Assembly: GCA_030272585.1 (NCBI GenBank)
Contig: BSYQ01000005.1
Location: 868,001-932,000 of the forward strand
Reading direction: 5' to 3'
DNA length: 64,000 nucleotides
From: Bryopsis sp. KO-2023
Taxonomy: Eukaryota > Chlorophyta > Ulvophyceae > Bryopsidales > Bryopsidaceae
Position 1 is the first letter of the stretch; the number at the start of each line of letters is the position of its first letter. Positions 1 through 11,150 of the stretch are shown here, piece by piece. The notes beneath the pieces are model-generated. The model worked only from the letters and a program-made list of their open reading frames with translations. It had not been told where the DNA came from and did no database searches. The position numbers and the translations under genes were made by a program.

Positions 1-1663
1 AGGAGAAATGTGACAGGCATTCCTGGGAACTGCGCTTATTATTTAAAAAATTGCTGGCCATTTTTAGTCGGGGATTTTTTTGTTTCATTTCAATGTAAAA
101 TATTGAGAGGAAAAAACCAGAATAAAACAAACATAAAATTCGATCCCATTTTTGCATTCCAAAAAGAAAAAAAATCGATGAACAATGCGCTCCGATTTCA
201 AAAAAAAAAAAAAAAAAAATTCTTCAAAAAAGAAAAGGGTAAAGTGCGGAATTTTCCCTCTGAAGCTATACTTAGTGGAAAGTCGACGAAACAAGGCCGG
301 CTGTCAAAACAATGTGAATTGAAAACACAAGGGAAAAGAAAGGGGGCGAGAAGGTGAAAAGAACCTACCGGATATGGGGGTCGAAAGAAATCTGTTAAAG
401 AAAAACCTTGGATCCTCCAATTCCCACCATTGCTTTTCTTGCGAGGCTGTGTTCGACTGGAGGTCTGCCTGGAGGTCAGAATTCCTTTCCGTGGAGAGAG
501 TGAGGTGCCCAGTGTAAGAAAAATATAAACCCCGGCCGTGCTGCTCTGGATTCAATGCTGACTTCAACAGCGAAAGGTATCTGAAAAATAAAATAAAAAT
601 AAAATAAAATAAAACCAGAAACATTCTTTGAAAAGAAAAAAAGCTTTTTTTGATGAGATGGAGATTTATGTGTAAAACGTGAAAAAAAAAACCCTGAATC
701 GTTGCTTTCCTTTAAGACTTGATCACGCTTACCTTAGCCAAGCTGAGAATTTCCAACATTGGTGTTTTTGTTTTTTGTTTTTTTTCTCTTCTTTTGTTCT
801 CGTTATTCATTTTTTTCTTCTTTTTGTTTTTTCCTAGCTAAATTTTCTGGCAATTTTCAGAAGCTATATAATATTCAAATAGAAAATAAAACAATTATTA
901 AAAAAAAATGAATTATTGATTGTCTGAGAAGTCAAATTGATTAAAAACAGAAAAAAAAAGATAATGATAATGCATAATCAAGCTTACTGTGCATCCTCGG
1001 GGAAGGCGCTACCATGCTCAGGCAGAATAAAATCTGTTTCAACGATGTGGAAAGCTGGATGCCCAACTACGGTCCCCATCTATATGAAATTTTCAGGAAA
1101 AGAAAAATACAAATTATGAAACTAACCAAAGAAAGCAAAAAATTGCATTGTGGAAAAAAAAAACATTCTTCAAAACTGGCCAAAAACAGCCAAAAAAAAG
1201 TGAATTGTGGGAAAAAATTACATTATTGAACTGACCAAAAAATGCAGAAAATTTGTATTGTGCTTTGGCATTAAAAAAAAAATTAAAAAATGTGTTGAGA
1301 ACAACAAGCGACCTCTTTCTGTTTTTTGTGGATAAGTTTTCATCTCTTTTTTAAATTTTCCAAAAAATTGACACAGTTTTGTTTTGTTGACACAGCTAAA
1401 AGAAGGGATCAAAAACAACTCACGTGATTCGTTGCTTTCACGATTGCCAACACAGCCATTCCTTTAAGCTTCATCACCCCGATTAACCCCGGCGACACCA
1501 AACAGTCCCTTTTCAATGCGGCTTGCCTCGACAGATCTACTTTCCCCGTTTTCAGATCCACTCGCAGCGTCGGAACGTTTTCCTCCGAATCCCGCAGAGG
1601 CTGAACCAGCGCGACATTTTGCGAGTTCCTGATCCGAACGCCAGGATAGGGGGCTTCGGGCAT
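1..1663 (-). CDS. SAC1-like phosphoinositide phosphatase, N-terminal part (runs off window)
   Basis: Multi-exon gene on the minus strand whose 5' end is in the window. Exon 1 is 1663-1424 (ATG at 1663, 80 codons, starting MPEAPYPG, donor GTGAGT). Exon 2 is 1079-988, acceptor ATATAG. Exon 3 is 580-369, acceptor TTTTCAG, donor GTAGGT. Splice phases agree (0, then 2 to 1). A further exon may begin at 29 and leave the window. Exon 1 carries the SAC-type stretch SPGLIGVMKLKGMAVLAIV, exon 2 has VVGHPAFHIVETDFI, and exon 3 has GRGLYFSY, GHLTLS and DPRFFFN, matching GLYFSY, DLTLS and DPRFVWN of SAC-domain proteins. Known family role: removal of phosphates from phosphoinositides, mainly PI4P, at ER/Golgi membranes. 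The catalytic CX5R motif and C-terminal membrane segments would lie outside the window. The family call is good; the subfamily is not resolved. Confidence 0.75.
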
Positions 1664-2865
1664 TTTTTCTTCTTCAATTTTTTTTTGTTTCCCGACTCCG
1701 AACTTCGTTTTCAAACAACTTTTGTATTTCTGGAGCAAGAAAGCAACAAGGCCCCATTCTTGAAAAAGTGAAAAAAGTGAGAAAAAGTGTGATCTTCTGT
1801 ATGTCAGTCTGTACTCCCAATTTTCTTTTTTTGGAAATTCGCCAACGGGGGGATGACACATTCCGCGTCAGACTTTCGTTTTCTTTTTTCAACGTTTTCT
1901 GGGATGCGGAGAAAAAAACGACGGAAGCGAAAGGAGGGAAAACCACCACGTCGACCATTACTGTCTCTCTTATTTCAAAGGTTTTATTTGGGCGTTCTTT
2001 TCGCAAAACCCCACACTGCCTGCCTGTTGAATGCAAAACGGCTCATTCTATTGTTTCGTACCAAGGTGCGCTCGCTATCCTTTCTCCTCCTTTGGGTTGT
2101 CTGTTTCCTTTTTTTGCATTTTTTTTACCCCTCCCTGTTCGCTCGCCGGTGGGCGGACGGACGGAATCATGTCGAGCTCACCAGTTTTTTCATTTCCACT
2201 TCTGGACTTTTTTTTATATATTTCTCGACCTTTCTTTCGGGAGTGGTTTTTTGTTTCGCGTTGCGGGCAAGAATGAACGTGGCTGAGGATTTTTGTGCAG
2301 GAGGGGCCAGGCGTCTGGTTGGCTGCCGCACTCGAAAGCCGTCCAGCGAGACCTCCACAGGCGCATTAATGATTTACTGAAAAGGTGAGAGTCGTTGCCG
2401 TGACGACGGGGGGTTTTCCGAACGAACGAAAACGCAAAAATCGTTTCCGAAAGCATTCCGATCTCGTCCTAGGGTATTGCCATCTTTTGCGACTTAGGGT
2501 TTTGGGTCGTCGAAAGGCGAAAGGGGGGGATGGGGGTTGGAAAACTGTGGGACGTCGGGTCAGGTCGTCTTGTCGCTGAGCTGTGGACTAGTGCTGCGCT
2601 CTTCGCCATTGTCGAAACGAAACCTTTCGAATTCGGGAAAGAGATCGTGACAGAGATAAAAGAAAAATTCTTTTTCCCTGTCCAAAACCCAGCCTTTCTC
2701 CAGGGTTTTTCCGGGACCTCCGTCAAACAGGGGGGTCCAACCCACGTTTGCAGATTTTCGGTTGGACCTAAATGTTCAGGATTTGGAAGAAGAAGAAGAA
2801 AACAAACACAACTGAAACACCTTTGAGACGGGATTTTGAGACGGGGTGGTGTCGGGTCGCTGCAG
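1664..2865. promoter_or_regulatory. Shared upstream region of two divergent genes
   Basis: This 1.2-kb stretch separates the start of the minus-strand SAC-like gene from the first recognisable exon of the plus-strand DUF3700 gene. It is probably a bidirectional promoter plus the missing first exon of the DUF3700 gene. Frames are open on both strands in places, but none gives a recognisable protein. No clear TATA box was identified. This is inference from gene arrangement. Confidence 0.35.
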
Positions 2866-3962
2866 TCGTTTCTACAAGAGTGGCGAAGATGGCGCCAGCT
2901 ATTTGTCCCCACCGAGTCCCGACGTCCAAGACGACTATCACCACGACCCAGAAACCGGAACCCACAAGCTCGTTTTACCAGGGGGCGCTGTATCGCTCCA
3001 ACACGGATGGTATGAGCTCGCCGGGGGGGTCTACAAGATGCAACCCTTTCTTTTCAGAACCGACAGGGCCGTGATCGTGTTCTACGGCTACCTGTCGAAC
3101 GTCGACGAGCTGCGACTGCGGATGGGGCTGCAGGTGGACAGCATTTTGACGAAGACGTCACCGCTGAGATGCGATCCGGGGAGTCTGACGGCCAGCACCG
3201 TGTTGCAGCTCTATCTTGACCGGGGAGGGAAGGATCCCATCGTTATGCTGTCCGACTTGCAGGTTGGTTTTTGATTGTTTGGTTGTCTGGTATCGTTCTT
3301 GCGAACACCTGAGAAATGGGGGTCGGACAAAAAGCCAGATAAAGCGCTCCTTGTTAGAACTTCGAACACCGGCGACGTTTTTTCTTTTAAGCGACTCACC
3401 AACGCTATTAGAATTGCTTGCGACCTTGCACTGCGCCTGCTCGCTCATTTCTTTTTTGCGCAAGGCCGGCCGCCATATTGAATGCCAGAAATGCCAGAAT
3501 CTACAAGCCTGAGAAACTTGGGAAATATACTTGCAGGGACAATACTCGTTCGTAATATACGACAGCGGAAACAAACAGGTGTTCGCCGCCCGCGACCCCG
3601 GTGGCAAGCAGCCGATCTATTACAGTCCGACGTCGGCTTTCGACAACGGGGTCGCGTTCACTGACGAGCCCCTCGACATTCCCAACGGCGAGGCGAAGTC
3701 CGACTGGGTCGAGATTCCTCCAGGACATTTCGTTTCCGGAAAGAACCCACGGCTTCAGCAATTCGCCTTGACCCCCGAACAGTTGCAGAGCAGGGAATCG
3801 ATGGAGATTTTTGACGAAGAATGGTGGGAATGCGCCAGCGGGGGGACGAGTCCCATCGGGGGTAGCTTCGGAGCGGGGGGTTTCGTGAGATCGCTCCAGA
3901 GGCGTCGGTCGCTGTTCAGCCGCCGCTCGACGGAGGAGCTCCCCAGCAGTCAGACTTTGTAA
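2866..3962 (+). CDS. DUF3700 / TSJT1-like (aluminium-induced type) protein, 5' exon unresolved
   Basis: Two exons are clear. The first runs from an acceptor GCTGCAG at 2859-2865 to 3262 and ends in SDLQ. The second runs 3537-3962 after TATACTTGCAG, starts GQYSFVIYDSGNKQVFAARD and ends at TAA. The join is phase 0. The protein has VIVFYGYLSNVDELRLRMG, then LQLYLDRGGKDP, then GQYSFVIYD, in the order seen in plant stem-specific TSJT1 / aluminium-induced proteins (DUF3700, a class-II glutamine-amidotransferase-like fold). The family's role is poorly known; it is stress- and hormone-responsive in land plants. No in-frame ATG precedes the conserved core, so a short first exon must lie upstream and was not located. 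The Ser/Arg-rich tail after about residue 240 looks lineage-specific. Confidence 0.65.
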
Positions 3963-6900
3963 CAGTAGCGCTGTGTAAGATTAAAAGACGTCAGAGACGT
4001 CACATGAATCGTAGTCGTGCCACGTGACTTTGGCGTCTGGAAGGTTATAAAATCAAAGCATGATAATTTCAAACAGTTTTTGTGGAATGGTCAAATGTGA
4101 CGATCGTGGATTGGGGAGAGAGAAAATCTTGTAGGGCAAAACCAAAAAAACGAAAAGTAGTTGGATGATGGTTGTGGGTCGGGGTTTTTTGGAGGGGGTG
4201 AATGTGGCAGAAAGAAGTAAGGAATCCAAGAATTGCAGCTTGTTCCAGTGGATGTGCGAGGTTTTGTTTTTTAAGGTGACAGGGAGGGTTTTCACAGTGG
4301 TTGGTTTGTTGGGTTGGGGTTTTCCCCAACCTTCATCGACCCCCCTCCCCTCGCCTTGTTTTTCTGTTTGAATTTATTCGGGTTTGGTGTGCTGTCCACC
4401 CCCCTCCCTCTGATTTCTTAGTGAATTGTATGTTGAAGAGCGCGGTAGTGTGTTTCGAGTTCTTTTTTTTTTCTTTTTCTTTTTTTTATTGAATAAATTC
4501 CGAGACTCTGAGTAGGTTATGATGTGTTGCTTTTCGTGCTATTCAGCGGATGGTTGGGTTTTTTGCTAGACAGATGAGCATTGGTTTTTGGGGGCGATTT
4601 TTCCCCCTCAATCGTATCCTTGGTTGTAGGAATTTTTGAGGGACTTTGATTTCTTAGTTTGATGGGCTCATGCATTTGCATGTTTGGTTTGGGTTTTTTC
4701 CTTTCTTTCTTTTTTTTGGGCAGGGTTGGTTTCGATGCATTCACAGGAATTCATTGCTGGTTGGTTCTTATGTTTGGATAGGCTTTTGCAGTCCAAAAAG
4801 AAAGAAAGAAAGAAAAAAAAGAAGAGAAAATCGCATTTATGGGAGGGTTTCCCTTTGCCTTGCTGTTCTGGTGAGGTAAAGTTTGGTCGCAAGTGATGGA
4901 AAATTCAAGAAAACGAGAAATTAAGTGGCAGACTTTTTCTTTTTTTTCCTTTCTTGGAGGTTTTTGGTGGGTTGAAAATTGATGGTTGTATTTCTCATCC
5001 AGGAAATGGGTGACCATGGATTTAATTGTCAAGAGCAATTGTTGGACAGAGGAAATGTTGAAAAATATCAGCTAAAAATATGGAATCGTATCAGCATGTT
5101 AACAAAACAAGAAAAAATGTGCAGCACCTATTATATCGACCCCTGTAGTTGGCACCAAGGTCCTCGTTGGGAAGAATTACCAAATAGAAAATAGAGAAAC
5201 CAGAAAAAGAAACAGGGCTGCTCCACGCACAGTCACCACCACAATCTCATGCAACCTTGGAACACCCACTCTGAATGCAAGTCGTTGAGAACCTCTGCAC
5301 AACATCGATTGGGATAACCTTATGATAAATACAATACACGCAAAGATATTTGCAAGGTTGAAAGCTTATTGTTAGGCAGTTCGGCCCAAGGCTGTGTAAA
5401 AAAAGGCTTATGCCTTGAGTGGTCCGCAAGGACACACTCAAACCAGGTAAACAAAACACCAGATTCGGAGAGAGTCTCCCTTCGAAGGGAGTTGGATGTT
5501 GAATTCAACATCCAACTTCAGCCCCAGCGGTCTTCTCAAGTATAAACAGATTCCTAAAAGATTCCAACTTCAGTCACCCCTGTGTTGTACTCACTCTATG
5601 TGACGTCGTCGTGATTGTACGACAGTACCAAGGCTAAAACTATCCACATTGTTCGTTATTCATCTTTTCGAAGGTCACCGTTGTAAGAGTTTCAATGTTA
5701 CAACACCTGATTAATTCCCACATCTCCATCATGCATCCATATTCACAATCACCAAACCATTATCCCGTACTGCCAGAATACAATCTCCTTCTTCTTCCCA
5801 CTGTTAAGTTTGCCAGCCTTCTCCTTTTGTCGAACAGACTTTTCTTACAGAAAAATAGTTCCGTGAGACAATTCCTCTTCACCACTTTATACCTAGAGAT
5901 CTCCCATCTCATGAACTAAATGTTAAAAATTAAAGAAATTCAGTTCAATCCAAAATCCTAATTATAACACCACGATTATGTTTGTCTATTTTCTGCCTGA
6001 AACACCCCCCACACTTTCCTTCGGGAATGCAACAGCTGCAGATCACATCGAGTCCTCACAGTTCGCCCCAGCTTCTAGCTTCAGGCACTGGAGTGAGATA
6101 CAAAGGAGCCCCCTCAAAAGCAGTAATTTGTGGCTGGACAGGTGCTGTCCAAGTGTGGGGTTGGGGCTGAGAGGATTCGCCGTTCTCTGCTTGGGGGGTG
6201 CTGGTTTGAGAAAATGTTGAGAATGGTGACGCAACATCGTGCAGTGGCTGCGTGATTTTGAGTCGAATTTGTCGAGGTGGCGTGCCGAGTGGACGGGCTG
6301 ACGAACCTGGCAGGTACTGCCATCAAGGCATCATCAGAGAAAGAGCTTCCGTTCAGTCTTGCTCAAAGCGTTGCGAGTTGCTGGAGGACAGAAAGCGAAA
6401 AAAGCGAGAGAGAGAAAAAGAAAAAAGAAGTAGAACAAAAAAGACGAAGGGGATTAAACAAGCAAGAAGCCAAGAAGCAAGCAAAAGACGAGGCGATAAG
6501 GAAAAGGTCACGCTAGACGAACAAACACGCAAACGAGACGATAGGAGCTGTGGCAGGTTTCCCCCCAAAGTGGTTTTCCGAGAAGATAGGAAAAATAGCC
6601 CCGAGTAGGTGAGTTTCTGTATATGCAAGCCGAAAGAGTGTGATATTTTTTTATTTTTTTGTTCAGGGGGCTGTTCAGTCGCAGGTGGGGGTGGCGCCAG
6701 GTTCATTCGTACCTGTTGTTTGCTTGTTCCTTGTTCCTTGCCTCGAGAGGGCGGGTTTTTCGTTTTATTTTGGAGCGATTCTTCTTAGTTCGTGGCTCGG
6801 CCATTCGCGCTCGTGGTCCTGTTCAGTTTACGCTTCCATATTTGAACCTTCGTCGAGAAACAAGCGTCCATCGCTGTTCTCCTGTTGTCTGCGGGTGATG

Positions 6901-8264
6901 CCCGCGAGAGTTTCTCGTAGCGAATAAACGAGCCTCGTCCCCATCCCACCCTTCCCCCTCCGTCCGACAATTTGCGTTCTTGCCATTTCTCAGCATATTT
7001 GTCACGGAGAGAGGCATCAGCATCGGACTGTGTGCGCGCTCGTTTTCTATAGCTTTTTTTCTCATTCCTGTTCGGGTTTCTTCGCGCGAAATCCTCCCAG
7101 GCTGGGAATGCTTCTCGCGTGTCGCTGTCTTTTTCTCGAGTTGGAGGTTGTTGCGTAACATTGTCTTTTTTCGTCTTTTTCACGCGATGCTGCTTGGGTC
7201 CACAGCGTGGGAGAGGCTTGTTCTGCTTCGAACACTGAGAAGTAGCCCTGCTGGCGTGGCGGATTGAAATACCTCATCCCCGTGTTGTGATGGAAAGCCC
7301 TAGTGGGGCCCCCGTTTTCGAGCCGGCTTCCGGTCTCGCGTTACAGTCATATAAATGCTTTCGCTCATGTTCTATTCGTCTTGGCCCCCTTTTCGAATCT
7401 TTCTGCAGCGTCGACGTGGGGCGTTGGACCCTCTCGTTCCGATGAGCGAGCGTTTTTTTTCTTCCGCCGAAAAAAAACGCGTGGTCGGTTTGATAAGCAC
7501 CCTTTCTAATTTTAGAACGTCACGTGATAGGTGCCAGTTGTTGAGAATATTCCGTCTACTTTGTGAAGAATAAAATAAAAAAGGAATATCATAAAATATA
7601 ATAAAATAATATATATTTATGTATTGATAATAATAACATAAGGGGTGTATCGTTTTGCTCGGCTTCTAACAGTTTCTGTGTTTGTGGTTTTTCCAGTTCC
7701 ATTACCCAAACAAAAAAGCTGCAGGCGATATCTCTTCACCCAGAAAAGGTGTTTATTTATTCACCCCTGATTCTGTTTTCATTTTACACAGATGCACATT
7801 TTGAATTTTTTTGTTCTAATCCCCATCATGGAAAGATGGCATCCACCCAGTTAAAAATTGAAAAAATCTCTTTTCAAAAATTTCCACATAACTGTAGTAC
7901 AAAAGAAATCATAATTTTTTTCCCACTGATAAAAAAAACAAATCAATTGACATCATGTTTTCTTTCTATCTTCCTAAACCGCTATACATTTTGACTTTTT
8001 GGTTTTTTGTGGCATATTCGCCAGGTCAAAAAGTAAAATAAACTAAAAAATCTACGACATCATTTAAAAATAAAATAAAATAAAATAAATAGGATATGCT
8101 GGGCATGGAATTTCTAAAAATATCCTCATTATGGCTGACCTTAAGGATTCGCCAACATCACCTTCCAAAACAAAATTTATTGCATTTGTGGTGAACCACA
8201 ACATATCACCAAAAATGTGTCATGGAATTTATTCTGTTGCGTTTTTTTTTCAGGCACTTGATTT
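3963..8264. other. Gene-poor interval; probable promoter and 5' leader of the PP2C gene at its right end
   Basis: No convincing exon was found. 3963-6200 is A/T-rich with T and A runs. About 6250-7500 is richer in G+C and CG dinucleotides and may hold the promoter and a non-coding first exon of the phosphatase gene. A Lys/Glu/Arg-rich open frame at 6252-6608 looks like low complexity rather than a gene. A splice acceptor (T-run then CAG at 8251-8253) directly precedes the PP2C start, implying a 5'-UTR intron here. Confidence 0.4.
5490..5517. repeat. Perfect 28-bp palindrome
   Basis: AGTTGGATGTTGAA is followed at once by its exact reverse complement, centred on GAATTC. No flanking target duplication or gene context explains it. 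Confidence 0.6.
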
Positions 8265-11150
8265 ATGGGGTGGATAATGTCCACGCTGGCGAGCATAGGA
8301 ACAGCTGCGTTAGCACTGTTCCTGTTCGTTATTTGCTTACCACGTTGCGTCATGAGGCGAGTCGGCCGATGGTCCAGACTCGAAGAGGAGACCCCCTCCA
8401 CCAACGCCTCAGCCAACACCTCGACCACCGTCATGTCCAAATCGGAGCAGCCCTACACGCACCCCTCATACAAGTCTGAAGAGCACATTGAGGTGGTAGT
8501 GGTGGACGACAATGGACTGGGGACGATCCCCTCACAGCGTGAAGTCGACCCCACCAGGAGGGATTTGATTTCCACCGGACAGCCTCACCAGCCCCAGCAC
8601 GAGATGCCACCGAATGTCTTCTCGGAATTCGATCCATTCCACGTCGTTGTGGGCCGGGGCCTGGACCAGGAAACGCTGCATGAAGCTGGAATGGCCGGGC
8701 GAGGATCGAACAATGATTCGACAGGGTTTGCCAGTGATCACCTGCAGCAATCCTCGGAAATGTTGGCGCGCGTGCAATCCGAGCAGGTCCGACTCAACCT
8801 GGATCTGAAGAGTGTCGAGACGCTGACGGAGAGCGCGAAAATCGGGCCGAAGAGTCCGTTCATGAACCCGACGACGGAGGGAGGTGTGCCTTTCCCTGCG
8901 GTCCCCCCCCCCAAGCTGGAATTGTCGCTGCACCGCACCAAGTCTGCCCCATCCGCGCCGCTCATGGATCAAGTGGAGCCTCTGGACCCAGAATTGGCGA
9001 TTGCTGGCCAGGTCGAGGCGAAGAAGACTCACGTCATTTGTGGAGCGGCGTGCGACATTGGGCAGAGGAGCAGCATGGAGGATGCGCATGCGGTGGCCCT
9101 GGACTTGGCGCGACAGGGAACCCCATCGGTGATCAATGCGCTGGTGGGGGTGTTCGACGGCCACAGTGGAGCCCGGACGTCGGAGTTCATGGCGGAGAAG
9201 TTTGCTGGGTTCGTCTCAGAGGAGGGAGGCTGCCCAGCATCCGCGATGGAGAGCGCCTTCGGCCGGTAATGACCAAGAAACTCGAATTAACAGCTTTTTA
9301 TGACGGCAACCTTTTTGAATGAAACTTTACCCCCCTTTGATCCTCTTAGTTCTTCAAGATCAAAAAATAGTATTGACAGATTATAAGAAGCACAAGATTG
9401 TCACACCCATATTTGAACGATAAAAAAAAAAACCTGCTGAGCACTTTCCGTGTTATTTTTTTGTGAAAGGCTTGATTTTGTGTGTTCCACAAACCTGTAG
9501 GTTCCATGTTTCTGTTTTTTGTTTGCTGGATCTGGAGGTCTTGATTATTTTTTTTGCGTTGGACTTGTAGGTGTGAGAGGGAGCTGTGGGCCCGGTACGA
9601 CGACGGAGGAGCCACGGACGCCAGCGGCACAACCGCCCTGGTTGCGATGGTCGTGGAGGACAGGATCCACGTTGGCAACGTGGGGGACTGTCGGGCTGTG
9701 CTCTGCCGGGATGGTCGCGCCGAACAGGTGTGCATTCTGGCCCTCTTTGTGTTGCTTTGTGAAAATGGGGGGGTACATCAGAATGAGTCCAAGAATGCCA
9801 ACATGTGTATAGAGTGTTTGTGTGTGATTTACAAAAAAAATAAAAAAATAATCCAGTAATGGTATTTAATGAGAATAATAACAAATAATTAATTGATGAA
9901 AAATGCTCACCTGATGAAGGGGTTTTGCAATGGGGTTGCCTTATTGAAATTTTGTACTGATAAGGAATGTGATTGGCTCGGGTGATTGATAACTAGACAT
10001 CTGAGTGGGCTGGCACACGATTGATCTATTTTTTGACCATCCGCTGTCGATTTCAAAAAAACTAAAAACTGACGGCAGTCCCTCAATGGGAGGAGCATGT
10101 ATTAAACCTGGGTATTTTAAAGATTGGTCCACAGGCGTTACATTGACATCGGTTGTGAATTTTGCTGCTGCAGATCACCAGGGACCACAAGCCAGCAAAC
10201 GAGAAGGAGCGAGTGGTGGCTGCTGGCGGTTACCTCGACGGGGAGCAATACCTCAACGGGGAAATAGGGGTGTCCCGGGCCTTGGGTGATTGTCACCTGG
10301 AGGCCGAGAAGATCAAGAAGCGGGACGGCACGGGGCCCCTTATCGCCCTCCCCGAGATGCACACCCAAGTGAGTGTGGCTTTGTTTTCTGTTGGATGAAA
10401 AGCATTTTTGGATATATATATGTATATGTGTGTGTATATGAAAAGCGATTGTTCTACCCATGCATTTGTGGTCTGTGTTTTCTTCTGGAGGTCCTCGACC
10501 CAGTTTCTTTTTGGTTCAGCTTTTGGGTAGAGAGCTATAGATATGGACATTGGGATGAACAGGTGGTTTACTTCTGAGTCAGCAAATAACGCATTCCTGT
10601 GAACAGGCTGCACTCGATATTTTCTTGCGGTGTGATATTTAAACCATGTCAATTCAAAATACATTTACATAAAGGCACCTCGTGAACCATCATTTGATCA
10701 TTTTATTTCGTTCCATGCATGTATGTGTTGCTGACCTGGGACATGAAGAGCCTGATGACTGACCAATCGCTGACCAGTTTCTATGATGTTTGTTTTCAGG
10801 AGGTAACCCAGGGATCCGAGTTCCTGGTGATCGGGAGTGACGGCGTCTGGGACGTCATCTCCAACCAGCGGGCTTCCGACATGGTTCGGAAGCTCCTGGT
10901 GGAAGGCGCGACCCCGGAGAAGGCTGCCCTGGAGCTGGTGGACGAGGCCAAGCTCCAGGGCAGCAGGGACAACATCACCGTGGCGGTGATGGCTCTCCGT
11001 CCCCTCCCCCTTCCCCCCAGGAAAGCTCCACCCCGCAAGCTGCGCAACTCCCGGCTCCGGCTGGCGTCGCGCAGCATGCTGGACGTCAAGGGGGCGTTGG
11101 AACAGGCAGAATCCGAGCCTGTCCGGCGCCCTCTTGACATGGATCTCTAG
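8265..11150 (+). CDS. PP2C-type protein phosphatase with N-terminal membrane anchor
   Basis: Four coding exons: 8265-9265, 9571-9727, 10174-10368 and 10800-11150 (TAG). All junctions are GT-AG and in phase, giving 567 residues. Residues about 6-28 (STLASIGTAALALFLFVICL) form a hydrophobic segment followed by Arg, so the protein is probably membrane-anchored with the catalytic part in the cytosol. A Ser/Pro/Gln-rich linker of about 230 residues follows. The PP2C domain then shows RSSMEDAH, GVFDGHSGA, SGTTALVAMV, VGNVGDCRAVL, ITRDHKP, GVSRALGD, GSDGVWDVISN and SRDNITVAVM. The metal-binding Asp residues are therefore kept and activity is expected: Mn/Mg-dependent Ser/Thr dephosphorylation. The tail after about 500 is Arg/Pro-rich. 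Substrates are not predictable. A 5'-UTR intron ends at 8253, and a possible 3'-UTR donor (GTAAGTG) lies just after the stop. Confidence 0.88.

Noticed and set aside
724-740. Extra splice donor GTAAGC and possible tiny exon in the SAC-like gene
   Set aside because: Exons 1079-988 and 580-369 already join in phase with continuous homology; an added exon would break it.
6252-6608. 118-codon Lys/Glu/Arg-rich open frame
   Set aside because: No ATG-proximal domain, extreme composition and no splice context; it looks like a purine-rich low-complexity stretch upstream of the PP2C gene.
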